Origin: Flavobacteriaceae bacterium
GTDB taxonomy: Bacteria; Bacteroidota; Bacteroidia; Flavobacteriales; Flavobacteriaceae
Length of the DNA: 64,000 bases
Reading direction: 5' to 3'
NCBI GenBank assembly: GCA_013215105.1
Contig: JABSPL010000208.1
Coordinates: 17,624 to 81,623, forward strand
The position numbers were made by a program, and so were the translations under genes. Positions 16,134 to 26,118 of the stretch are shown piece by piece (within the stretch, counting starts at the first letter, position 1; each line of letters starts with the position of its first letter). Under the pieces are notes generated by a model, which made no database searches, was not told the DNA's origin, and saw only the letters and a program-made list of their open reading frames with translations.

Positions 16134-17335
16134 AAATAGTGATAATAGGAGGAGGAGCAGCAGGGTTCTTTTCGGCAATACAGATAAAGGAGAACAACCC
16201 ATCGGCAGAGGTTATAATATTAGAGAAGTCGCAGAAGACACTACAGAAGGTAGAGATATCAGGAGGTGGTAGGTGCAACGTTACTCATGGTTGTTTTACT
16301 CCCAAAGAGTTTACGTCATTTTATCCCAGAGGAGCTAAGGAACTATTAGGTCCTTTTCATAAGTTCCTATCTGGTGACATGATGCAATGGCTCGAAGACA
16401 GAGGAGTCCCTCTCAAGATAGAGGCTGACAACAGAGTGTTTCCTGTATCTAATAGTTCGCAAAGTATCATAGACTGTTTCAATACCGAAATAACTAAGTA
16501 CAGTATAACCGTAAAAACAGGCGAAGGGGTTAAGGAAATAGTAAAGGATGGTGAATATTGGAATATAACCACCGACAAGTCCAAGTATATAGCCGACAAT
16601 ATAGTAATAGCTACAGGTAGTAGTAAACTGTTTTGGGACAAACTAGCTAAACTAGGGCACACTATAGTCAAACCTGTACCTTCTTTGTTTACTTTTAAGG
16701 TAAAAGAGGATAATATAATAAGTCTTCCTGGGGTATCTGTCCCTAATGCTTCTATCAAAATACTAGGTACTAAACTTAACTATGCTGGTCCTTTACTTAT
16801 AACTCATTGGGGATTTAGTGGTCCTGCAATACTTAAACTATCAGCAATAGGCGCTAGGATACTTGCCGATAAACAATATTGTTTCGATATAAGTATCAAT
16901 TGGTTAGATAGTAAACCTAATATAATAGAGCAATTATTACTAAGCGTAAAGGCAGAGAATCCTAAACAACAGATACATAACAACAATCCTATAGAAGAGT
17001 TATCTAAAAGGTTTTGGCAGTACTTTGTTACTAAAGCTAATATAAGTGCAACTAAAAAATGGGCTGATATATCGAAGAAGGAACTAAATTTACTTGTTAG
17101 CTTACTTACTAATACTGTTTATCAGATAGAAGGTAAGACTACTTTCAAGGAAGAGTTTGTAACCGCAGGTGGTGTTGACCTAAAGGAAGTAGACTTCGGT
17201 AGGTTCGAGAGTAAGATAGCCAGAGGTATATACATGGCAGGAGAAGTACTTAATATAGATGGGCTTACTGGAGGTTTTAACTTTCAAAACGCTTGGACAG
17301 GTAGTTACTGTATAGGTAAGGCTTTGGCTGAATAG
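16130..17335 (+). CDS. HI0933/BaiN-type NAD(P)/FAD-dependent oxidoreductase
   Basis: Flavoprotein of 401 aa. The FAD-binding Rossmann motif is IIGGGAAGFFSAI at the N-terminus, followed by the family motif ISGGGRCNVTHGC, an IVIATGSSK segment, and a C-terminal AGEVLNIDGLTGGFNFQNAWTGSYCIG that closes the FAD site. These match the HI0933 family, whose members are mostly uncharacterised; BaiN, a bile-acid enzyme, is one studied relative. Its ATG overlaps the stop of the GYDIA kinase (ATGA), so the two are translationally coupled. Confidence 0.93.
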   Translation: MKIVIIGGGAAGFFSAIQIKENNPSAEVIILEKSQKTLQKVEISGGGRCNVTHGCFTPKEFTSFYPRGAKELLGPFHKFLSGDMMQWLEDRGVPLKIEADNRVFPVSNSSQSIIDCFNTEITKYSITVKTGEGVKEIVKDGEYWNITTDKSKYIADNIVIATGSSKLFWDKLAKLGHTIVKPVPSLFTFKVKEDNIISLPGVSVPNASIKILGTKLNYAGPLLITHWGFSGPAILKLSAIGARILADKQYCFDISINWLDSKPNIIEQLLLSVKAENPKQQIHNNNPIEELSKRFWQYFVTKANISATKKWADISKKELNLLVSLLTNTVYQIEGKTTFKEEFVTAGGVDLKEVDFGRFESKIARGIYMAGEVLNIDGLTGGFNFQNAWTGSYCIGKALAE

Positions 17336-17356
17336 GTTGGTTATGGTATTTGTAAC

Positions 17357-17385
17357 GTTGGGGTGTAGCAATGATACGCCCCAAC
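17357..17385. terminator. Hairpin between convergent genes
   Basis: An 11-bp GC-rich stem (17357-17367 with 17375-17385, one G-T pair) in the short gap between the flavoprotein gene and the minus-strand DUF5362-like gene. It lacks a long T run. Confidence 0.6.
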
Positions 17386-17399
17386 ACAACACTACATAT

Positions 17400-17864
17400 T
17401 TACATCATCATAAATGCTAGTAATCCGAAAATAGCGAATAACAAGTAGAAGCTTATAATTACTATCGTTAGTACTCCCCAGAACTTAAATAAAGACTTTT
17501 GGTTAAGGAAAGCTTCTTCTAACTCTACTGCATTACTAGTAGCTAGAGCAAGTTTCATTTTGTTAGAATAATTATATAGATACAATGATGGCACGAAGTA
17601 AAGAGCTCCCATTAATACGTACATTATCCCAAAGGTAATCGAAGAAAACCCTCCTGCACCTGATCCATAGGTATTAAACATCGAAGACATTACTGCACTA
17701 GCAAACAGCCCTATAATCACCATTAGCCCTGAACCTATGAACCCTATTATAGAAAGGAATTTAGACCATTTAGCTGTTTCCTTCATATAGCTTATTGCTA
17801 ACTTAGTAATAAGAAGGTCTGATTCGTAGTTGATTGGACTGGTACTCTGTGTTTGTTCTTCCAT
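17400..17864 (-). CDS. Small membrane protein, DUF5362-like
   Basis: Inner-membrane protein of 154 aa with about four hydrophobic helices (near 40-65, 78-100, 128-150). The LLITKLAISYMKETAKWSKFLSIIGFIGSGLMVIIGLF stretch matches what I know of the DUF5362 family of Bacteroidota. The segment between helices is charged (NKMKLALATSNAVELEEAFLNQKSLFKFWG). It has no operon partner: a 200-bp gap separates it from aroA upstream of it. Function unknown. Confidence 0.8.
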   Translation of the reverse strand: MEEQTQSTSPINYESDLLITKLAISYMKETAKWSKFLSIIGFIGSGLMVIIGLFASAVMSSMFNTYGSGAGGFSSITFGIMYVLMGALYFVPSLYLYNYSNKMKLALATSNAVELEEAFLNQKSLFKFWGVLTIVIISFYLLFAIFGLLAFMMM

Positions 17865-18067
17865 TTTGTTTGATTTTAATTATTAGTTGGTCATATAGTA
17901 GGGGTGTGCACTTCTGTATTTACACAAGGTACTACAAACACCTACAATATTTCAGCAAATAAAGGTATAATAATTGGGATATACAATAGATAATGGTTGT
18001 TTATTGTAAAAAGGCATAAGGTAGGCAGTCATGGATACAGGGCGAGTTTGTAACGCAACAACAAACC

Positions 18068-19276
18068 TTACATTCCCATAAAATCGTCCCAGAACCTAGG
18101 GTAAGACTTGGTAACCACCTCGTGATTCTCTATAGTTATATCGGTTTTCATCATAAGAGGAGCAAACGCCATAGCCATACGATGGTCGTCGTAAGTTTTT
18201 ATACTAACAGCATCATTTATAACACCTGTAGACTTTAGTTCAAGACTATTATCATCTATAGCAATACTAGCACCTAGCTTGGTAAGTTCATTTCTTAGAG
18301 CTACTAGTCGGTCGGTCTCTTTTATCTTCAGAGTATGAAGACCGGTCAGCTTACAGTTAACAGATAAACCAAAAGCAGTTACGGCTATAGTCTGAGCTAT
18401 ATCGGGAGCCGAGACTAAGTCTAAGTTTATATTTCCCTCTATATTGTCACTTGTTTTACTAAGTACAATACCTTTATCGGTAAAAGTAGTCTCTACACCA
18501 AAAGACTTATATATACTAGCAAGAACAGAATCACCTTGTAAGCTCTGGCTATTATAAGAAGACAATACAACTAAGCTACCTATAGGCGACAGGGCAACGG
18601 CACTGTAATAATACGAAGCAGAACTCCAGTCAGACTCTACCGTATGACTAGTACTTACTATACTATTACTAGGCTCTATAGTAATAGTATCGCTTTGCAT
18701 ATTGGTCTTAACACCTAGGCTTTCTAGCAAAGATAAGGTCATTTTAAGATAAGGTATAGATGTAATATTACCAGTAAGCTTCATAGTAAAACCACCTTTA
18801 TTAACCGATGCTATCAGTAATATAGCCGACAAATACTGACTACTCACCCCACCGTCTATAGTTACGGTATTAGCCATAGTTTCAACACCTTTTATCCTAA
18901 GTGGCGGATAACCTTGTTTGTCTTCATAAGTTATATTAGCACCCATTGTTCTCAGAGCATCGACTAGTATTCCTATAGGTCGGTTCTGCATCCTTGTAGA
19001 ACCAGTAAGTACCACTTCACTACCTTGTTTTACCGAAAAGTACGCAGTCAAGAAACGCATAGCAGTACCAGCATGACTTATGTTTATAAGTTCTTGGGTA
19101 GATGAAAGGGCTTTTTGTAGTAACCTAGTATCGTCAGAGTCTGATAGGTTTTCTAAAGTAATACCTTCTATTATATTCTGTAGTATAAGCATTCTGTTAG
19201 ACTCGCTTTTAGACCCACATATAACTATATTGGCATTTAGCACTTTACTATCTTTCCTCAATGAGATACTTGTCAT
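18068..19276 (-). CDS. aroA: 3-phosphoshikimate 1-carboxyvinyltransferase (EPSP synthase)
   Basis: Cytoplasmic enzyme of 402 aa joining shikimate-3-phosphate and phosphoenolpyruvate, the sixth shikimate step. Recognised segments are SKSESNRMLILQ near the N-terminus, NISHAGTAMRFLTAYF and GSTRMQNRPIGILVDALR (the family's TAMRFL and MQNRPI motifs), DGGVSSQYLSAIL, and the C-terminal TYDDHRMAMAFAPL plus KSYPRFWDDF. It is slightly shorter than the usual ~430 aa. The MazG-like gene ends immediately upstream, so both are likely co-transcribed. The chorismate user at 34927-36222 lies elsewhere in the window. Confidence 0.96.
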   Translation of the reverse strand: MTSISLRKDSKVLNANIVICGSKSESNRMLILQNIIEGITLENLSDSDDTRLLQKALSSTQELINISHAGTAMRFLTAYFSVKQGSEVVLTGSTRMQNRPIGILVDALRTMGANITYEDKQGYPPLRIKGVETMANTVTIDGGVSSQYLSAILLIASVNKGGFTMKLTGNITSIPYLKMTLSLLESLGVKTNMQSDTITIEPSNSIVSTSHTVESDWSSASYYYSAVALSPIGSLVVLSSYNSQSLQGDSVLASIYKSFGVETTFTDKGIVLSKTSDNIEGNINLDLVSAPDIAQTIAVTAFGLSVNCKLTGLHTLKIKETDRLVALRNELTKLGASIAIDDNSLELKSTGVINDAVSIKTYDDHRMAMAFAPLMMKTDITIENHEVVTKSYPRFWDDFMGM

Positions 19277-19603
19277 TTACTTAAGTTTAGGATTGTTGTG
19301 ATGTCTGTCATGATCTCTTTTAGTTTTCAGGTCAAGCTTCTTATCGAAAGCTTCCTGTAGGTCAACACCTGTCTGGTTAGCAAGACATAGTAGTACAAAC
19401 AATACATCAGATAACTCTTCGCCTAAGTCCTTGTTCTTATCGCTTTCCTTTTCGCTTTGTTCACCATATCTTCGTGATATTATCCTAGCTACTTCACCTA
19501 CCTCCTCGGTAAGCTGAGCCATATTGGTTAGTTCGTTAAAGTACCTTACTCCGTGCGACTTTATCCAATCGTCAACAGTCTTTTGTGCGTTCTTGATGTC
19601 CAT
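19277..19603 (-). CDS. MazG-like nucleotide pyrophosphohydrolase
   Basis: Small all-alpha protein of 108 aa. The metal-binding EExxE-type motif is seen in LTEEVGEVARIISRRYGEQ and a second acidic motif in DLGEELSDVLFVLLCLANQTGVDL, as in MazG/dCTPase-type hydrolases. The C-terminus is basic (KTKRDHDRHHNNPKLK). It probably hydrolyses non-standard or excess NTPs to NMPs, a house-cleaning role. Its stop abuts the aroA start. The exact nucleotide cannot be predicted. Confidence 0.92.
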   Translation of the reverse strand: MDIKNAQKTVDDWIKSHGVRYFNELTNMAQLTEEVGEVARIISRRYGEQSEKESDKNKDLGEELSDVLFVLLCLANQTGVDLQEAFDKKLDLKTKRDHDRHHNNPKLK

Positions 19604-19683
19604 AGTATATAGTTTAGAGGGTAAAAGTACGTTTTTAGGGATTAATAAGTTGTAGAAACCACCTATTATTAGTGTAGACTGAC

Positions 19684-19743
19684 TATAGTGCTATATTGCA
19701 CTATACAACAAAGCCCTATTCAGTATAAGAATAGGGCTTTGTT
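19684..19743. terminator. Two adjacent hairpins, one a bidirectional terminator
   Basis: An 8-bp palindromic stem (19684-19691 with 19698-19705) is followed by a 15-bp stem (19707-19721 with 19729-19743, core AAAGCCCTATTC). The second ends in a T-rich arm and should stop transcription of the mazG/aroA upstream region or of the M1 peptidase operon, which ends at 19768 on the minus strand. Confidence 0.75.
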
Positions 19744-19767
19744 GCTTTATACATTTATTAATAAGGT

Positions 19768-21612
19768 CTAATTAACAAAGTGCTTAGTCTTGTCTATAGT
19801 TATAATACTATTATCATTAGCTTTATGGTTATGCTTAGTAAACTCTTTGGAGTTCAATTGAGCTTTGGTCATATCTCCTCCATCAACAGATACATCAGCA
19901 GGCAAGTCAAATCCATATACAGAATTACTCCATTTAAGGTAGCAGTATCCTTCTTTTACTTTAGACTCAAACTCAGGTATATTAACCGTCCTAAGGTACT
20001 GGTCGAAATAAGGTTTAAAATCGATATCTAGCTTACTATTGAAATAGTTAAGCACATCGACAGTACTTATGTTCTGGTATTTGAAGTGAGTACTATAGTC
20101 ATATATAAACTTCCACCATTTGGCATCGTCGTTAACTATATGCCTCAGGGTATTTATAAACAAAGCACCTTTAAAGTACATATCTCTGTCAGGGTATTTG
20201 CCTTTACCTGCTTTCCCCCATATAATATTTTGGTGATACACTTGCCCTCTATATCCGTTAAGGTATTGCATAGCTTTGTCGTAACCAAGAGTTTCTTCCA
20301 CATATACAGACTCAGCATAAGTTGCCCAAGCCTCGTGTATCCATACATCAGAATAGTTGTTAGCTGTTATAGAATTACCGAACCACTCGTGTGCGGTTTC
20401 GTGTACTATTATAAAGTCGAAGTTAAAACCTATATCGGTACCAGTCCAGTCTTCGCTTAAGTATCCGTTTTTGTAACCATTACCATAAGCTATAGCACTT
20501 TGGTGTTCCATACCTGCATATGGCACTTCTATTAGTTTGTAACCATCTTTCTTATAAGGGTATTCTCCGAAGTATTTCTCATATACTCTTATAACATCAC
20601 TTGCTTGTTTAAACTGTTCTTTGGCCTTTTCTAAGTTCTCAGGCTTTACGTAGTAGTCTAGCTCAGTATCTCCTAACCTATCGTTAAAGTGAGTGTAGTC
20701 ACCTATATTAAGAGCAACGCAATAGTTATTGATAGAATAGTTTATCTGCCATGTATATTCATGTGTGTGTTCATTTATATCTTTTAAGTCCATCAACTTA
20801 CCATTAGCCACACATACAAGGTCTTTGTTTACCGTTATCCTTAGAACCATCCCTTCTACCTCGTCTTTTAGTTGCTCCTTGTTAGGCCACCATACATTAG
20901 CTCCCGAAAACTGAGTAGCAGTATATATCCAAGGTTTGTCATTTACGTCTTTATCGAAAGTAAACCCACCGAAGCGACCTCCAGTCTTAGGCATACCTCC
21001 ATAATTAAAGTCTATAGTATAGGTTGAGTCTTTTACCAGAGGCTCAGGAAAACTTATTAGTACAGCATTGTATTTACGTGTGTACTTAAGTTTGGTATTG
21101 TTATGCGTTATATCTTTTACTTCAAGGTCGGTATGTAGGTCTATTTGTATAGTCTTCAGATTGGTCAGAGCCCTAAAGCTTATCTTGTTAACACCATCTA
21201 TTCTTTTGTTTTCGGCATCTACGTTTATACTAAGGTCATAATAAGTTATATCGTTATTCTTACGATATTCATTGTACAGCCCCATTACTTTGTCCTCGTC
21301 TGAAAACTGGCTTTGACCAGCTTTGGTAGGGTTTGTAACTTCCATAACTATATCACCCGATTTTTCTAGGCTGATGGTTTTACTCTTATAGTCATAAGCA
21401 TCTATACTTATATTGAGTCCTTTATAACTACTAGGCAGAGTAACGTATCCGTCATAGTCGCTACTGAATGCTTTTTTATGGTCTTTGCTATAGACTAGAG
21501 CATCATATATAGGTTCGTCAGCTAGCCGGTCATATATTCTTAGTTTATAGTCTTCGCTTTTGCAGGAAAACATCAGTACTGATAGTAATAATACTAGTAT
21601 AATTCTTTTCAT
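19768..21612 (-). CDS. M1-family metallopeptidase lipoprotein
   Basis: Exported zinc aminopeptidase of 614 aa. I start at the ATG at 21612, which gives a lipoprotein signal (LLLSVLMFSCKSEDY); a longer frame to 21678 would overlap the dUTPase gene. Residues after the signal resemble a carboxypeptidase-regulatory beta domain, then the M1 fold begins. The exopeptidase motif is YAGMEHQSAIAYG and the zinc site is HETAHEWFGN with the third ligand in WIHEAWATYAE. Domain order and length fit M1 enzymes of Bacteroidota, without an ERAP-like C-terminal domain. It follows dut and the flippase on the same strand. Confidence 0.94.
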   Translation of the reverse strand: MKRIILVLLLSVLMFSCKSEDYKLRIYDRLADEPIYDALVYSKDHKKAFSSDYDGYVTLPSSYKGLNISIDAYDYKSKTISLEKSGDIVMEVTNPTKAGQSQFSDEDKVMGLYNEYRKNNDITYYDLSINVDAENKRIDGVNKISFRALTNLKTIQIDLHTDLEVKDITHNNTKLKYTRKYNAVLISFPEPLVKDSTYTIDFNYGGMPKTGGRFGGFTFDKDVNDKPWIYTATQFSGANVWWPNKEQLKDEVEGMVLRITVNKDLVCVANGKLMDLKDINEHTHEYTWQINYSINNYCVALNIGDYTHFNDRLGDTELDYYVKPENLEKAKEQFKQASDVIRVYEKYFGEYPYKKDGYKLIEVPYAGMEHQSAIAYGNGYKNGYLSEDWTGTDIGFNFDFIIVHETAHEWFGNSITANNYSDVWIHEAWATYAESVYVEETLGYDKAMQYLNGYRGQVYHQNIIWGKAGKGKYPDRDMYFKGALFINTLRHIVNDDAKWWKFIYDYSTHFKYQNISTVDVLNYFNSKLDIDFKPYFDQYLRTVNIPEFESKVKEGYCYLKWSNSVYGFDLPADVSVDGGDMTKAQLNSKEFTKHNHKANDNSIITIDKTKHFVN

Positions 21613-21628
21613 CAGTTTATGTTTTATA

Positions 21629-22063
21629 TTATTGTTTACCTGTACTACCAAAGCCTCCTTCACCTCTACTGGTGTCATCTATTTCTTTTACTTCTTTCCA
21701 TACTATACTTTCGTGCTTAGCTATTACTAGTTGAGCAATTCTTTCTCCGTCGGTTATTTCGAAGTTATCATTAGATAAGTTTACTAGTATGATACCTATT
21801 TCACCTCTATAGTCAGAGTCTATAGTCCCTGGTGAGTTAAGAACAGTTATACCGTGTTTGGCTGCCAAGCCACTACGAGGACGTACTTGTGCTTCGTAAC
21901 CCAAAGGAAGTTCTATAAAAAGCCCAGTCTTTATAATACATCTTTCTAGTGGTTTTAGTATTACGCTCTGCTCTATATTTGCTCTTAGGTCCATTCCTGC
22001 TGAGCCGTGAGTAGCATAACTAGGGCTGTCGTGTTTCGATTTGTTTATTAGTTTTACTGTCAT
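21629..22063 (-). CDS. dut: dUTP diphosphatase
   Basis: Trimeric cytoplasmic enzyme of 144 aa converting dUTP to dUMP, protecting DNA from uracil and feeding dTMP synthesis. All five motifs are visible: GSAGMDLRA (1), [12 protein letters not shown] (2), [18 protein letters not shown] (3, with the catalytic aspartate), [10 protein letters not shown] (4) and [10 protein letters not shown] at the C-terminus (5). It sits 2 bp after the flippase gene on the same strand. Confidence 0.98.
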   Translation of the reverse strand: MTVKLINKSKHDSPSYATHGSAGMDLRANIEQSVILKPLERCIIKTGLFIELPLGYEAQVRPRSGLAAKHGITVLNSPGTIDSDYRGEIGIILVNLSNDNFEITDGERIAQLVIAKHESIVWKEVKEIDDTSRGEGGFGSTGKQ

Positions 22064-22065
22064 GA

Positions 22066-23508
22066 CTATCTATTCAAAAGTTGTTTTATATGTTTATATT
22101 CTGCAAGTAGTATCACTAAGGCGTATATACTTACAAATAGTATGCTAATATAGTAATTTTCTCTATATAAGCTAAAGTGTGTATAAGCCATCCCAAACGA
22201 AAAGGCTATATATATGATTATCTTAGTCCAATTATAGTCTACTTTATAGTTTTTAGATCCTATATATGCCGATATTATCACCATAAAACCATAAGCAATT
22301 AAAGTAATCCAAGCCGATGATATAAAACCATAAATAGGGATTAATAGTATATTCAACACTATAGTTATAACAGCTCCTGCTACAGAGAAATACATACCAA
22401 ACCTAGTTTTACCTGTTAACTTATACCAAATAGCTAAGTTATGATATATTCCTAAAGCCAAGTTAGCAAGCAGAACTATAGGTACTATACCCAAAGCGGA
22501 CCAATAATCCGGAGCTATAAGTAGCTTGAATATATCTATAAAAACGGTTACTCCTAGTAGTATAGCTCCACCAACTATGCTGAAGTATAGCATTATATTA
22601 GCATACATCTCCTTTGCATTTTTCTTCTTATACTGATTAAAGAAGAAAGGCTCCGCTCCTAGTTTGAAAGCCATTATATACAAACTCATAAGTACAGCTA
22701 TCTTATAAGCTGCCGAATAAACACCAGTACTATCATCTCCTAAAAAATGACCTATAAGTAGCTTGTCTATATTCTCATTAACAAGATAAGCAATACCTGC
22801 TACAGCTATAGGCCAGCTATAACTTATCATTTTCTTTAGCAGCTCAGAGTCCCAAGACCATTTGATGCTTTTTATTATCTTAATAAGGAGTATAAAACTA
22901 ATAAGACTCCCTGTAAGGTTAGCTATAAACATAAAATTATATAGCTCGGTGCTTTGCTGAATACTAATAATAAAGCTAGGTAAGAACTCTTTGTTTTCGG
23001 GTACAAACTGAAAGAAGAAAAGAGTAATTAATACTATAGCCGACACATTGGTTAGTTTTATTATAGCATAAGAAACGGCTTTGCCTTTTACCCGTAAATA
23101 AGCCATAGGAACTATAGATATAGTGTCCAAAAACAGTATGGATATAAGCAGATACATCTGTAAAGGGTTTTCAGTAAATCCGAACAACCATATAAAAGAG
23201 TCTGAAAACAGTAGAAACACCACACACACAGTAGTTACGGTAGATAAAGTGAATATAAAGGAAGTGCTTATAAGCTTGTCTTTGTCTTTAGCATCGTTGT
23301 AAAACTTAAAGAAAGCGGTCTCCATACCAAAGCTAACCAGTACAGTTATAAGGCCTATATATATATAGAAGTATGTACTAGATCCGTATTGGTTTTTCTC
23401 TAAAGAGTTGGTATGTACGTTGACAAGTAGGTAGTTTATAAGTCTGGGCAATACCGATGCTATACCGTATATTACTGTATTCTTTAAGAAGTTCTTTATT
23501 AAGCTCAA
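22066..23508 (-). CDS. Polysaccharide flippase (oligosaccharide flippase/MATE-like)
   Basis: Polytopic inner-membrane protein of about 480 aa with some 12-14 hydrophobic helices. The N-terminus ([25 protein letters not shown]) and the [27 protein letters not shown] segment match flippases that move undecaprenyl-linked glycans. I place the start at the TTG at 23508. The upstream TTG at 23529 lies inside the -7 box on the same strand (23527-23534), so it cannot be in the transcript from that promoter. Downstream are dut and the M1 peptidase. The glycan carried is unknown. Confidence 0.87.
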   Translation of the reverse strand: MSLIKNFLKNTVIYGIASVLPRLINYLLVNVHTNSLEKNQYGSSTYFYIYIGLITVLVSFGMETAFFKFYNDAKDKDKLISTSFIFTLSTVTTVCVVFLLFSDSFIWLFGFTENPLQMYLLISILFLDTISIVPMAYLRVKGKAVSYAIIKLTNVSAIVLITLFFFQFVPENKEFLPSFIISIQQSTELYNFMFIANLTGSLISFILLIKIIKSIKWSWDSELLKKMISYSWPIAVAGIAYLVNENIDKLLIGHFLGDDSTGVYSAAYKIAVLMSLYIMAFKLGAEPFFFNQYKKKNAKEMYANIMLYFSIVGGAILLGVTVFIDIFKLLIAPDYWSALGIVPIVLLANLALGIYHNLAIWYKLTGKTRFGMYFSVAGAVITIVLNILLIPIYGFISSAWITLIAYGFMVIISAYIGSKNYKVDYNWTKIIIYIAFSFGMAYTHFSLYRENYYISILFVSIYALVILLAEYKHIKQLLNR

Positions 23509-23526
23509 TGTGTGTTGTATTTGGTA

Positions 23527-23534
23527 CAAATATA
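23527..23534 (-). promoter_or_regulatory. -7 box of the flippase/dut/M1 operon
   Basis: TATATTTG on the minus strand. It predicts transcription starting near 23520 and a leader of only ~12 nt before the TTG at 23508. Confidence 0.55.
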
Positions 23535-23581
23535 TAATTAATAGTCACTTTATATCTAAAGAGTATCTTATTCTTGTATAT

Positions 23582-24817
23582 TTAGTTAGCTTTTACTGAA
23601 ACTGCTGGTTTTATGGTAGAAATAATATAAGAAGGTATTAGTATAAACACAGCACAAAGTACTATAGTCGCTATATTAAGAAGCATTATATAACTAAAAT
23701 CGATATATATAGGAGCTTTATCTACATAGTAAAGTTCAGGATTTAGCTTTATAGGAGCGAAGTACTTCTGAATAAAAACCAATGAAAGTCCTATTATATT
23801 ACCAAAAACAAGCCCTTTACCAACTATATAAAGAGTTTGGTATATAAATATTTTTCTTATACTTGAATTATTAGCTCCTAGTATCTTAAGTAAACCTATA
23901 GTGTTAGTTTTTTCCAAAACCAGAACCAGTAATACGGTTATTATATTGACTCCAGCAACTAGCATCATAATAAAAAGTATTATAACTATGTTGGTATCAA
24001 ACATTTTTAACCAGTTAAATATAGTCGGAAATAATTCTTTTATAGTATTAGAGTTAAGGGTAGACCCTGTCCTAGAGTATATTTGGCTTCCTATTTCGGT
24101 GATATCGTCAAACTCGTCTAGGGTTACTTCAAAACCACCTATTTGGTTTTCGTCCCATTTGTTCATTTTGACTATATGTTTTATATCGCCAATTACTATA
24201 TTTTTGTCAAACTCTTCTACTCCTGAGTTGTAAATACCAACTAGAGTAAATATTCTTCTGTTAGGCAGTTTTCTAACATCTTTCTTAAGGAAATCCATTA
24301 TAACTTTATCTCCTAAGAGAAGTCCTAATCTATCTGACAAGTATTTTGAGATTAGTATTTCTTTGGAAGCTTTGCCTTTCTCTATAATAGGAAAACGACC
24401 TTGCTTTACAAAGCTGTTTATTTTAGCCCAATTATATGTACTAGAAACTCCTTTAAAAACTACACCTTCAAACGTTTCTTCAGTCCTTATAATTCCTGTC
24501 TTGTTAGCAAAAGGCTGTATGTCTTTTATTCCTTTTATTTCTTTAAAATCTTCGTCAAAGCTACGACTACCATCTATAGGACTACTGGTTTCGGTAAGGT
24601 TGTTGTCGTAGCTCGATATAACTACATGCCCTTTGAAGCTAGTTAACTTATCTCTTATTTCGTTTTGTAGACCTACACCTGTCGATATGGTAAGTATCAT
24701 TATAACCAAACTTATTGTAATAGCCGTTATAGCTATTTTAATAATAGGAGAAGATACACTATCTTTACCTTTTTTGGTTGTAACAAGCTTCCTAGCTATA
24801 AACGATTCGTAGTTCAA
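23582..24817 (-). CDS. FtsX-like ABC permease (LolC/LolE-type)
   Basis: Inner-membrane protein of 411 aa with the MacB/FtsX layout: one N-terminal helix (about 25-50), a large periplasmic domain (about 50-270), then three helices (about 275-400). The N-terminus FIARKLVTTKKGKDSVSSPIIKIAITAITISLVIMILTISTGVGLQNEI is typical of LolC/E-type permeases that extract lipoproteins for the outer membrane. No ATPase gene is adjacent, which is usual in Bacteroidota. Only 21 bp separate it from the divergent NamZ-like gene, so promoters must overlap the coding ends. Confidence 0.88.
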   Translation of the reverse strand: MNYESFIARKLVTTKKGKDSVSSPIIKIAITAITISLVIMILTISTGVGLQNEIRDKLTSFKGHVVISSYDNNLTETSSPIDGSRSFDEDFKEIKGIKDIQPFANKTGIIRTEETFEGVVFKGVSSTYNWAKINSFVKQGRFPIIEKGKASKEILISKYLSDRLGLLLGDKVIMDFLKKDVRKLPNRRIFTLVGIYNSGVEEFDKNIVIGDIKHIVKMNKWDENQIGGFEVTLDEFDDITEIGSQIYSRTGSTLNSNTIKELFPTIFNWLKMFDTNIVIILFIMMLVAGVNIITVLLVLVLEKTNTIGLLKILGANNSSIRKIFIYQTLYIVGKGLVFGNIIGLSLVFIQKYFAPIKLNPELYYVDKAPIYIDFSYIMLLNIATIVLCAVFILIPSYIISTIKPAVSVKAN

Positions 24818-24838
24818 TTTTAAAGTAATATTAATTAT

Positions 24839-26041
24839 ATGTTCAAAAATACATTTTTATTAACTGCCAAGGCTATTTTATTTATAGTTGTTTGTGTTAA
24901 TTTCATCTTATTATCGTCTAACAACTCTTTTTTACAAGAGAAAAACAATGCAATACCAGCAGCACAAAACACATCTCAATACATAAAACTCCTGAAAGAT
25001 AAAAACATAGCTTTTGTAGGAAACCAGACTTCTGTTATATTAAGTAAAGACAATACTTTTGTACATATCGTTGACTCCTTACTGAGCCTTGATATAAACA
25101 TAACAAAGGTGTTTGCTCCCGAACATGGTTTTAGAGGTAAAGCCGATGCAGGTGCTCATGTCGAAGACTCTGTAGATACCAAAACTAAATTACCAATAAT
25201 CTCTCTTTATGGCAAAAACAAGACTTTCCCAGCTCATCATCTGCAAGGTGTAGAGGTGGTTTTGTTCGACATACAAGACGTTGGAGCTAGGTTTTACACC
25301 TATATATCGACCTTGCATTATATAATAAAAACTTGTAGCGAGCAAAATATAAAGCTAATAGTACTGGACCGCCCCAACCCTAACGGACATTATATAGATG
25401 GCCCCGTGCTAGACCCTAAGCTAAAATCGTTTGTAGGTATGCACCCTGTACCTGTAGTTTATGGTATGACTATAGGTGAATATGCCATGATGATAAACGG
25501 GGAAAACTGGGTTAAAACCAATAACAAATGTGACTTAACGGTGATAAAACTTACAAACTACAGTCATAATAGCAAATATAATCTACCAATAAAACCCTCG
25601 CCCAACCTACCTAATAGTAAGTCAATTAACCTATATCCTAGTATCTGCTTTTTTGAAGGGACTAATGTAAGTTGTGGTAGAGGAACTGATAAACCTTTTC
25701 AACATTTTGGTTCTCCTTTTCTTAACAATTACAACTATAGTTTTGTTCCTAAAGTGTTAGAGTCGGTCAAATATCCTAAGCATAAAGAAGAAGTTTGTTA
25801 TGGCTTAGACCTAAGTGACAACGCCTATTTAGAACTCCTTAACTTAGATTGGCTTATATCAGCTTACAACAACACCGAAGATAAAAAAGTGTTTTTCAAT
25901 AACTTTTTCGACAAGTTATCGGGAGATTATAAGTTAAAACAACAGATTATAGATGGTCTTTCGGCTAGTCAAATAAAAGAAACTTGGCAGGAGGGTATTA
26001 TTAATTTTAAGAAAACTAGAGAGAAATATCTTATCTATTAA
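24839..26041 (+). CDS. DUF1343 / NamZ-family protein (exo-beta-N-acetylmuramidase-like)
   Basis: Exported protein of 400 aa with an N-terminal signal or anchor helix (10-28). Motifs of the DUF1343 family are clear: IAFVGNQTSV, KVFAPEHGFRGKADAGAHVEDSVD, LFDIQDVGARFYTYISTL, VLDRPNPNGHYIDGPVLD and FEGTNVSCGRGTDKPFQHFGSP. A member from Tannerella (NamZ) cleaves terminal MurNAc from peptidoglycan fragments, so a role in cell-wall recycling is likely here. The window also encodes an M23 peptidase and a GH73-LysM protein. Confidence 0.93.
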   Translation: MFKNTFLLTAKAILFIVVCVNFILLSSNNSFLQEKNNAIPAAQNTSQYIKLLKDKNIAFVGNQTSVILSKDNTFVHIVDSLLSLDINITKVFAPEHGFRGKADAGAHVEDSVDTKTKLPIISLYGKNKTFPAHHLQGVEVVLFDIQDVGARFYTYISTLHYIIKTCSEQNIKLIVLDRPNPNGHYIDGPVLDPKLKSFVGMHPVPVVYGMTIGEYAMMINGENWVKTNNKCDLTVIKLTNYSHNSKYNLPIKPSPNLPNSKSINLYPSICFFEGTNVSCGRGTDKPFQHFGSPFLNNYNYSFVPKVLESVKYPKHKEEVCYGLDLSDNAYLELLNLDWLISAYNNTEDKKVFFNNFFDKLSGDYKLKQQIIDGLSASQIKETWQEGIINFKKTREKYLIY

Positions 26042-26063
26042 TAGCCTTGTTAGTTTTAATTAT

Positions 26064-26094
26064 TTGTTTATCAGTTATTTAAGTTGTATTTTTG
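26064..26094 (+). promoter_or_regulatory. Promoter for the BIG2/HEXXH lipoprotein gene
   Basis: TTG at 26064-26066, 20-bp spacer, TATTTTTG at 26087-26094, then the ATG at 26119. Confidence 0.65.
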
Positions 26095-26118
26095 TGTTTT
26101 CTTTCAAAAACTAAATAT

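Noticed and set aside
21613..21678. Upstream extension of the M1 lipoprotein gene
   Set aside because: It would overlap the dUTPase gene and bury the lipoprotein signal; the ATG at 21612 is better.
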